Of a stretch of 6,226 nucleotides of DNA, positions 1 to 3,743 are shown one piece after another. Location: assembly GCA_013331575.1 (NCBI GenBank), contig DUGD01000083.1, positions 22,913 through 29,138 of the forward strand. Direction: 5' to 3'. The DNA comes from Candidatus Woesearchaeota archaeon (GTDB lineage: Archaea > Nanobdellota > Nanobdellia > Woesearchaeales > UBA525). The notes beneath the pieces were generated by a model. That model had not been told where the DNA came from. It did not search any database and saw only the letters and a list, made by a program, of their open reading frames with translations. The position numbers and the translations under genes were made by a program. Positions within the stretch are counted from its first letter, which is position 1. Each line of letters begins with the position of its first letter.

Positions 1-531
1 TAGCACTTTGTTGCGTTGGTAGAAATCCTCGACGGTCGATGGATACCACCAGATGCCTTTGCCGCCGTAGTCCTTGATATCGCCCGGGACGATCATCTCA
101 GGCAGGTGGAACTTCACAACCCCCGGGTTCACACGGAACCCCTCTGTCTCTTTCCAGCGGACGTGCACAAGGTGATCGCCTGCGAACTCCCGTCCGAGGC
201 GCAATACGGAGCGGCGTATCGCCACATCGTGGAGGTGGTTGTTCGGCGTCTCCTGCGAGAAATAATCCATGATGCCGATGTTGCTCGGTGCCGTATCATA
301 GACGTCGCTTGCGGTGGCGATGAGCCACTCGAGGCTCTCCTGGTCGCGTTTGAGATGCTCGTAGTACCCGTCTTCATAGAGTTGCAGCGCGAGCGGTCGC
401 TCTATGATCTTGCTCCCCCATTGGTATGCGATGCGCCAGTTGCCGGTGCCGTATTCATCATCCCATTTTTGTGTTAGTTCGTCACGTTTCTTGCCGAAGT
501 ATCCTGGTCGTTCGATGCTCTTCCATTCCAT
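1..531 (-). CDS. Conserved-looking hypothetical protein, 3' end beyond window
   Basis: This minus-strand reading frame is open from ATG at 531 to the window edge (177 codons, no stop), so the C-terminus is missing. The start is supported by a GGAGG ribosome binding site six bases upstream of the ATG. The protein begins MEWKSIERPGYFGKKRDE and is rich in Trp, Tyr and charged residues. Recognisable stretches are WDDEYGTGNWRIAYQWG (about residues 24-40), ASDVYDTAPSNIG (about 77-89) and GIWWYPSTVEDFYQRNKVL at the visible end. There is no signal peptide or membrane segment, so it is probably cytoplasmic. I do not recognise a named family and assign no function. Proteins with similar openings seem familiar to me from small-genome archaea and bacteria, but that is recollection, not a search. 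It is transcribed divergently from the winged-helix/Nudix gene and shares its operator region, so it is the likeliest target of that regulator. The plus-strand open frame over the same bases is a shadow. Confidence 0.82.
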   Translation of the reverse strand, partial: MEWKSIERPGYFGKKRDELTQKWDDEYGTGNWRIAYQWGSKIIERPLALQLYEDGYYEHLKRDQESLEWLIATASDVYDTAPSNIGIMDYFSQETPNNHLHDVAIRRSVLRLGREFAGDHLVHVRWKETEGFRVNPGVVKFHLPEMIVPGDIKDYGGKGIWWYPSTVEDFYQRNKVL

Positions 532-598
532 AGGTTCCCTCCACTATCGCTGATCGCGCGTCGTGCCGTGCGTCATGCAAGTGAGGCGGTGTTCAGAG

Positions 599-606
599 TA
601 TAAATA
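599..606 (-). promoter_or_regulatory. Candidate TATA box for the leftward hypothetical gene
   Basis: On the minus strand this reads TATTTATA, the same core seen in the minus-strand promoter of the beta-propeller gene. A start about 25 bp downstream would fall near 577 and give a leader of about 46 nt carrying the GGAGG site. The plus-strand reading TATAAATA could equally serve a second rightward promoter starting near 627, so orientation is inferred. Confidence 0.55.
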
Positions 607-613
607 GAGAAAT

Positions 614-629
614 CTCAACGAGAGTTGAG
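614..629. promoter_or_regulatory. Operator copy 1, CTCAA-N6-TTGAG
   Basis: The sequence CTCAACGAGAGTTGAG is an inverted repeat with 6-bp arms (CTCAAC/GTTGAG). It shares the CTCAA-N6-TTGAG pattern with the second copy. The two centres lie exactly 30 bp apart, about three helical turns, so both would face nearly the same side of the DNA. It sits 7 bp from the 599-606 TATA box. A dimeric winged-helix protein, most simply the adjacent Nudix-fused regulator, is the likely ligand (inference). Confidence 0.75.
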
Positions 630-640
630 TACCTCGATAG

Positions 641-662
641 TATCTCAATCGGTCTTGAGATA
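641..662. promoter_or_regulatory. Operator copy 2, TATCTCAA-N6-TTGAGATA
   Basis: This is a perfect inverted repeat with 8-bp arms around a 6-base spacer; its core CTCAA-N6-TTGAG is at 644-659. The core lies 7 bp upstream of the rightward TATA box, the same gap that separates copy 1 from the leftward TATA box. Binding here would cover or abut the TFB-recognition region. It could therefore block pre-initiation complex assembly, or, from this upstream position, recruit it. Confidence 0.8.
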
Positions 663-666
663 GCTG

Positions 667-674
667 TATAAATA
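667..674 (+). promoter_or_regulatory. TATA box of the winged-helix/Nudix gene
   Basis: The box reads TATAAATA and is centred about 26 bp before the ATG at 697. The transcript should therefore start at or within a few bases of the start codon. No Shine-Dalgarno-like sequence is visible between 675 and 696. Both facts point to a leaderless or nearly leaderless mRNA. Confidence 0.75.
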
Positions 675-696
675 CCGGGGAACTGCCATCCTGCTC

Positions 697-1410
697 ATGA
701 GCATCGAGCACGCGGCGCAGCGGCGCATCATCATCAAGCTCATCCACAACCCTTCGCTTGGGTTCAACGAGCTTTGGGGGCGGGAGGGCGAGAGCAACAG
801 CTTCGCGTACCACGTGAACAAACTCGAGGAGCAGGGCCTGATCGAGCGTGTGGACGGTCGTTACCGGCTCTCGAAAGAGGGGCGGAAACTCAGCGCGTTC
901 CTCGAAGGAGAAGACGGAGCGCCTGCGGATTTCCCAACCATGGCGGTGCTTCTCGTGGTGCAGCGAGGGGACCTCTTCTTGTGCCAGCGGCGTTTGAAAG
1001 AACCGTTCTACGGCTACTGGAGTTTCGTGTCCGGGAAGATAAATTTCGGCCAGAACCTGTTCGCGTGCGCGACGCGCGACCTCCGTGAGGAGACCGGGCT
1101 TATCGCAGATGATTGGACGTTCAAGGGCATCGAGATGGTCAAGACTTTCGAGGGAGACGACCTCCTGTTCCATCATTATCTCTTCGTGGTCAAGACATCG
1201 AGCGCGAGCGGGGAGCTCGTCCGTTCCACGCAAAAGGCAGAGCATGAATGGCTCACGCTCGACGAGTTCCATGCGCGCGAAGGATTTCCCGGCCACTGGT
1301 GCTCGCAGCACATCGCGCAATCGGACCATCCTGTCATCGTTGAAGGCGAGCGTTATATGAAAGACGGAAAATTCATCGGCGCGAAGACCATATCGGTGAG
1401 GAAGTACTAG
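697..1410 (+). CDS. Winged-helix/Nudix fusion, probable ligand-sensing transcription regulator
   Basis: A 237-residue soluble protein with two domains. Residues 1-70 form a winged helix-turn-helix: helices around AAQRRIIIKLI and GFNEL, a recognition-helix region near SNSFAYHVNKLEEQGLI, and a wing at RVDGRYRLSKEGR. Residues 80-190 are a Nudix domain with its box at 113-135 (GKINFGQ, then RDLREETGL). Against the consensus G-x5-E-x7-R-E-U-x-E-E-x-G-U, the first Glu is Gln119 and the RE Glu is Asp128, while E131/E132 remain. Activity may therefore be weak or lost, and the domain may mainly bind a nucleotide-type ligand. NrtR regulators of NAD metabolism combine the same two domains in the opposite order (Nudix first), so the role is inferred by analogy; the ligand is unknown. 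The ATG start fits the leaderless promoter and keeps the whole DNA-binding domain. It probably regulates itself and the divergent gene. A Nudix hydrolase with an accessory DNA-binding domain is the alternative. Confidence 0.9.
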   Translation: MSIEHAAQRRIIIKLIHNPSLGFNELWGREGESNSFAYHVNKLEEQGLIERVDGRYRLSKEGRKLSAFLEGEDGAPADFPTMAVLLVVQRGDLFLCQRRLKEPFYGYWSFVSGKINFGQNLFACATRDLREETGLIADDWTFKGIEMVKTFEGDDLLFHHYLFVVKTSSASGELVRSTQKAEHEWLTLDEFHAREGFPGHWCSQHIAQSDHPVIVEGERYMKDGKFIGAKTISVRKY

Positions 1411-1415
1411 CGATT

Positions 1416-1602
1416 ACCACTGTCGCGCAAAAGTGCCGCGCGCAGGATTATAGGGTAACCCTTGCGTGTGGGCGGAACAAGCATCTACTCACGGATATCG
1501 CAGGAGAAGGTTGAGAAGTACGCGCTGAGAAGAGAGGTCGTCATCTTGCCTGATGATGAAGTGATCAGGATACTTTCCTCAATAGGCACGTACCGATGCT
1601 GA
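1416..1602 (+). pseudogene. Frameshifted remnant of a YgiT-zinc-finger/AbrB antitoxin
   Basis: Two adjacent plus-strand frames together match the C-terminal two-thirds of the intact antitoxin at 3371-3664. The first frame (about 1416-1463) gives VAQKCRAQDYRVTL against VAQKYRDLKSYRIKL. After one extra base near 1464, the second frame gives a match over 37 residues, about 18 of them identical. It includes SRISQEKVEKYAL against LRIPQELVKKYKL and REVVILPD against DEVMILPD, and ends at TGA 1600-1602. This part is an AbrB/SpoVT-like DNA-binding domain. The zinc-finger N-terminus, a start codon and any toxin partner are absent, because the Nudix gene ends at 1410. The identity level shows an old divergent copy rather than a recent duplication. 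A GTG at 1468 could in principle start a 44-residue peptide, but no ribosome binding site supports it. Confidence 0.78.
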
Positions 1603-1696
1603 ACGCAAATAATATCTCTGACGTTGCGGCATTGAACTGTTAGAAGCTATACTTCTTCATCCAACATGTGCAATCTGAGCAGTATGCGCGCCGTGT

Positions 1697-2335
1697 TCAA
1701 TCTCGGAGAAGACGCCGTCGCTCCGCGTCATACGCAGCGACGCATTCTTCGGCGTTCCTGTGCAAAAGACCCATCAAATCCCAACCGATAACGTTCTTTT
1801 TTTGCTTCTCACTCCCTGTGAAATAGAGCGCCGTGCGTGCCGTGATGCTACTCGGCAAAGTCCAGCGCGTGAGCACGGCGAGATCGTAGCTGTGCCGTTG
1901 CAATGCGATGATTGCGGTCTTTTTCACCCAGGAGTTCAGGATGTCGGAAGCCTGTGCCGGGGTGAAATATTCATAACGTCCGACATCGATATCCGGCGAC
2001 AGCGGTCTTTTCCACCCTTGCGCTGGAGGAAGCGGCGGAGCCTCTAGTGTTCTCGCGTTTCTCTCGAATTCTGCGCCGATCCACACTGCAACAGCGTCTT
2101 CTAGTGCAGGTACTGGGTCATCTACGTACAAGTAACTGCTCCCGCACAGTGCTACTGTGTTCACCGTTAACGGGTCGATGCGAGTGCGGGACGCGTCGCT
2201 CAATCCTGATGTTGAGTAACTCAGGGGCGGACCATGCGCGATGAGTAATGCCAGCATGCCGAAACTCTTGGTGCTCGGCTTATCGATGATGCCCACGACA
2301 CGATCCATAGCTTTCGTGAATATGTGCTGCTTCAT
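1697..2335 (-). CDS. Hypothetical protein of unknown family, 212 residues
   Basis: I do not recognise this protein. From ATG 2335 it runs 212 residues and begins MKQHIFTKAMDRVVGIIDK. It has a hydrophobic stretch, GMLALLIAHG, near residue 27, too short and too far from the N-terminus for a convincing signal or membrane anchor. A Pro-rich segment (APPLPPAQGW, about 99-108) follows. The second half is helix-like, with FTPAQASDILNSWVKKTAII and a basic, Arg-rich C-terminal end (ERRRLLRD). It is probably cytoplasmic. A GTG at 2347 would add four residues and may be a leaderless start, because a TTTATT box lies about 27 bp before it. ATG 2335 has only a weak AAGG upstream. It lies downstream of the RelE-type toxin on the same strand with a gap of about 107 bp, so it is probably a separate unit. 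The convergent antitoxin remnant and neighbouring toxin-antitoxin genes suggest accessory DNA. Confidence 0.68.
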   Translation of the reverse strand: MKQHIFTKAMDRVVGIIDKPSTKSFGMLALLIAHGPPLSYSTSGLSDASRTRIDPLTVNTVALCGSSYLYVDDPVPALEDAVAVWIGAEFERNARTLEAPPLPPAQGWKRPLSPDIDVGRYEYFTPAQASDILNSWVKKTAIIALQRHSYDLAVLTRWTLPSSITARTALYFTGSEKQKKNVIGWDLMGLLHRNAEECVAAYDAERRRLLRD

Positions 2336-2370
2336 ATCCTTTTGCACAATAGTTATACTATGCGCTTAAG

Positions 2371-2377
2371 AATAAAC
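2371..2377 (-). promoter_or_regulatory. Weak candidate TATA box for the 212-residue hypothetical gene
   Basis: The minus strand reads GTTTATT, centred about 27 bp before GTG 2347 and 39 bp before ATG 2335. It is the only box A-like match at a sensible distance apart from AGTATAAC at about 2354-2361, which is too close for a GTG 2347 start. The assignment is tentative. Confidence 0.3.
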
Positions 2378-2442
2378 TAGCGAACCTCTCTAATGAGAAA
2401 TTGCCGCGGGATGATTGGGAGTGGTTGACTTCTTACGTGCGT

Positions 2443-2685
2443 TCAATCGTATGCCCTTGATCGATGCTCGAGTACAAGAAAGATTATCTTGTCGTTCTCC
2501 AATCGGTAGATGACGCGGAACGGCGGTAGACGAGCGCTGCGCAGGCCACGCATATCGTGCTGGAGTGGGTTTCCCGATTCTGGAAGCTCCTGCAGTCGCT
2601 CAATGAGCTTTTCGAGACGATATTTCCTCATCTTATCGAGTTTTGCTCTTCTTTTTGCGAACGCCGCGCTGTAGACTATGTCCAT
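2443..2685 (-). CDS. relE: RelE/ParE-superfamily toxin
   Basis: An 80-residue basic protein of normal RelE length. The N-terminal strand and helix, MDIVYSAAFAKRRAKLDKM, are followed by a second helix to about residue 34. The family core comes next: MRGLRSARLPPFRVIYRL (45-62) and a strand ending LEHRSRAYD (72-80). The cluster of Arg46, Arg49, Arg52 and Arg57 with the terminal His74-Arg75 and Tyr79 resembles the RNA-contacting and catalytic region of archaeal RelE-type ribosome-dependent mRNA interferases. Activity on translating mRNA is inferred from the family; ParE-like gyrase poisons share the fold. The gene follows the AbrB-type antitoxin on the same strand and overlaps its 3' end by 53 bp. 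The upstream ATG is kept because the next Met (19) would remove the first strand and helix. No clear ribosome binding site precedes it, so expression probably depends on translation of the antitoxin. Confidence 0.88.
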   Translation of the reverse strand: MDIVYSAAFAKRRAKLDKMRKYRLEKLIERLQELPESGNPLQHDMRGLRSARLPPFRVIYRLENDKIIFLVLEHRSRAYD

Positions 2686-2959
2686 ACTCGTCCAGCTTAC
2701 GCATCTGCTCCTTGATGGGCATGCTTGCCGGCAGGGTGAGCGTCTCGCCTTTTCTCACTTGCTCCTCTGCTTCCGCAATCCTTCCGAGGAGCGCCAGATC
2801 CTTTGCGAAATCCGCGCGCGTGAGTTTTTTAATGATGATCGTGTCGTTCTCTGAGATGACTAGAAAGCGGTCTTTCGCGTCGAACTTGGCGGACTTCCTA
2901 ATCTGTGCAGGAATGACGATCTGGCCGTTAGGGGACATCCTGGTGAATTCGAACTCCAT
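2633..2959 (-). CDS. AbrB/MazE-type antitoxin, partner of the RelE-type toxin
   Basis: A 108-residue protein with an N-terminal SpoVT/AbrB swapped-hairpin DNA-binding domain (residues 1-45). Its hallmark is FTRMSPNGQIVIPAQIRKSA, with the motif SPNGQIVIPAQIR, followed by two strands, RFLVISENDTIIIKKL. The rest is a charged helical tail (46-95), likely to wrap the toxin, and a basic end (KKKSKTR). The start at ATG 2959 is chosen because AGGTG lies six bases upstream; a GTG at 2968 would overlap that site and add only three residues. It is the first gene of the minus-strand pair. It presumably neutralises the RelE-type protein and represses the operon through the palindrome at 2969-2984. The C-terminal codons also encode the toxin's first residues in another frame. 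Family assignment is firm; the pairing rests on overlap and on common knowledge of such modules. Confidence 0.88.
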   Translation of the reverse strand: MEFEFTRMSPNGQIVIPAQIRKSAKFDAKDRFLVISENDTIIIKKLTRADFAKDLALLGRIAEAEEQVRKGETLTLPASMPIKEQMRKLDEYGHSLQRGVRKKKSKTR

Positions 2960-2968
2960 GGCAAGCAC

Positions 2969-2984
2969 CTACAATGTATTGTAG
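2969..2984. promoter_or_regulatory. Candidate autoregulatory operator of the AbrB/RelE module
   Basis: CTACAATGTATTGTAG is an inverted repeat with 7-bp arms around GT. It lies 9 bases before the antitoxin ATG, over the position predicted for the transcript start (near 2976) from the TATA box at 2997-3005. A dimeric AbrB-type antitoxin bound here would block initiation, the usual way such modules regulate themselves. Its 5' end touches the AGGTG ribosome binding site. Confidence 0.65.
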
Positions 2985-2996
2985 AAATACTATGTG

Positions 2997-3005
2997 TTTT
3001 ATAAT
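2997..3005 (-). promoter_or_regulatory. TATA box of the AbrB/RelE operon
   Basis: The minus strand reads ATTATAAAA. It is centred about 25 bp before a start near 2976 and leaves a leader of about 17 nt containing AGGTG. Confidence 0.6.
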
Positions 3006-3101
3006 TGTTGTGTTTTTCAGTCGTGATCCCTTCCGGATTATCGGAACAATGTCGGACTTCCATCGAGCCCTGGCGGAAAAATTCCGTATTCTCGTTGGAT
3101 A

Positions 3102-3113
3102 AAGATATATCTT
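3102..3113 (+). promoter_or_regulatory. TATA box of the DUF4258-type toxin operon, itself palindromic
   Basis: The 12-base perfect palindrome AAGATATATCTT contains the box GATATATC. It predicts a transcript start near 3132, about 10-18 bases before the alternative start codons. Its half-site ATATCTT/AAGATAT recurs around the start of the toxin gene, so the box may double as a repressor site (inference). Confidence 0.55.
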
Positions 3114-3140
3114 GTGCGCCACAACATTTATTAGAGAGAT

Positions 3141-3374
3141 GTGATATCTTTGGATAGTACAAGATATGATGTTGTTGTGACAAAGCACGCATTCGTGCAG
3201 GCGATGCTGCGCGGGATAGATCCTGACTTGATAGAGAACACGATTCGCACAGGTAAAATGACGCGCTTCGGAAAACATGGCGTGCGATTCACGAGCGGTA
3301 GGCGCCGCAAGGTGATTTGTGTCGGTGAAATATGCGGAAACACACTCAAAATACTGACGGTGGAGCGAAAATGA
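3141..3374 (+). CDS. DUF4258-type toxin
   Basis: A 77-residue protein with the small DUF4258 layout. It has a first strand with the signature VTKHAFVQAMLRGID (13-27), a helix DPDLIENTIRTG, then strands around RFGKHGVRF and RKVICVGEIC and a final strand KILTVERK. Lys15-His16, Arg24 and the terminal Glu75-Arg76 are the likeliest functional residues. DUF4258 proteins are commonly found beside YgiT-type zinc-finger antitoxins, as here, and are regarded as RelE-like toxins; RNA cleavage is not shown by the sequence. The start is uncertain. GTG 3141 gives the full frame, but TTG 3150 is preceded by GTGAT at a good distance and still keeps the first strand. The stop overlaps the antitoxin start as ATGA, so translation of the two is coupled. 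The gene order, toxin first, is the reverse of the neighbouring AbrB/RelE module. Confidence 0.8.
   Translation: MISLDSTRYDVVVTKHAFVQAMLRGIDPDLIENTIRTGKMTRFGKHGVRFTSGRRRKVICVGEICGNTLKILTVERK
3144..3167. repeat. Inverted repeat across the start of the DUF4258-type toxin gene
   Basis: ATATCTT at 3144-3150 and AAGATAT at 3161-3167 are 7-bp arms around a 10-base spacer. The same half-sites build the palindromic TATA box at 3102-3113. The pair may be a second operator of the module or a hairpin in the mRNA covering the start codon. At 7 bp and AT-rich, chance is not excluded. Confidence 0.4.
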
Positions 3375-3664
3375 GGAACTGCCCTTCATGCAAGAAGACG
3401 ATGCGTTCGCTTCGGGCAAATACTCCTGAAGGAGTGCCGTATGAGTACTACGCGTGCGCGTGCGGCGAAGAGATAGTCGATATGCGCCAGCTGCACGATG
3501 TCGCGCAGAAATACCGTGATCTCAAGAGTTACCGCATAAAGCTCACGCGCTGGGGGCGTAGCACCGGTCTGCGCATTCCGCAAGAGCTCGTCAAGAAATA
3601 CAAGCTCAAGGACGAAGTCATGATACTTCCTGATGAGAAAGGGCTAAGGATTGTGCAGGCGTAG
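3371..3664 (+). CDS. Antitoxin with YgiT-like zinc finger and AbrB domain
   Basis: A 97-residue protein with two parts. Residues 1-35 are a small zinc-ribbon of YgiT/MqsA type, with C4-x2-C7 and C29-x-C31 followed by GEE. The second pair is normally C-x2-C, so one residue is missing from the spacing. After a short linker helix (HDVAQKYRD, about 42-50), residues 53-97 form an AbrB/SpoVT-type DNA-binding domain: KLTRWGRSTGLRIPQELV, then KDEVMILPDEKGLRIVQA. MqsA-type antitoxins usually bind DNA through a helix-turn-helix, so here an AbrB fold replaces it. The zinc part probably binds the toxin (inferred from the family). ATG 3371 is chosen over ATG 3332 because it overlaps the toxin stop as ATGA, has GGTGGAG upstream and starts right at the zinc ribbon. 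A decayed relative lies at 1416-1602. Confidence 0.85.
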   Translation: MRNCPSCKKTMRSLRANTPEGVPYEYYACACGEEIVDMRQLHDVAQKYRDLKSYRIKLTRWGRSTGLRIPQELVKKYKLKDEVMILPDEKGLRIVQA

Positions 3665-3710
3665 ATTGTTCTAGCAAATCGTAACGAGTTTGAAGAACTC
3701 CAGAAGGAAG

Positions 3711-3731
3711 AAAAAAAATAAAAAAAGAAAG
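3711..3731 (-). terminator. T-rich transcription terminator of the beta-propeller gene
   Basis: On the minus strand, two runs of seven and eight T interrupted by single bases start about 13 bases after the TGA of the beta-propeller gene. Archaeal RNA polymerase stops at such U-tracts without needing a hairpin. A small stem, GAGTT/AACTC at 3686-3700, lies beyond it. Confidence 0.65.
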
Positions 3732-3743
3732 ATTGTGCGTTGT

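Noticed and set aside
16..477. Plus-strand open frame of 153 codons at the left end
   Set aside because: It is the shadow of the minus-strand partial gene, which has a good ribosome binding site, natural codon use and protein-like composition throughout 531-1.
544..1329. Minus-strand open frame of 261 codons
   Set aside because: It lies opposite the winged-helix/Nudix gene, whose domains are recognisable, and shows no family features of its own.
1642..1656. Small hairpin AGAAG-CTATA-CTTCT between the convergent remnant and hypothetical gene
   Set aside because: Arms of five bases without a following T-run are within chance expectation.
2860..3419. Two long minus-strand frames across the divergent toxin-antitoxin promoters
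   Set aside because: They run through promoters, operators and the start of the DUF4258 and antitoxin genes and have no protein-like signature.
3686..3700. Hairpin GAGTT-TGAAG-AACTC as terminator of the zinc-finger/AbrB antitoxin gene
   Set aside because: On the plus strand an A-rich, not T-rich, tract follows, so it does not look like a terminator in that direction.
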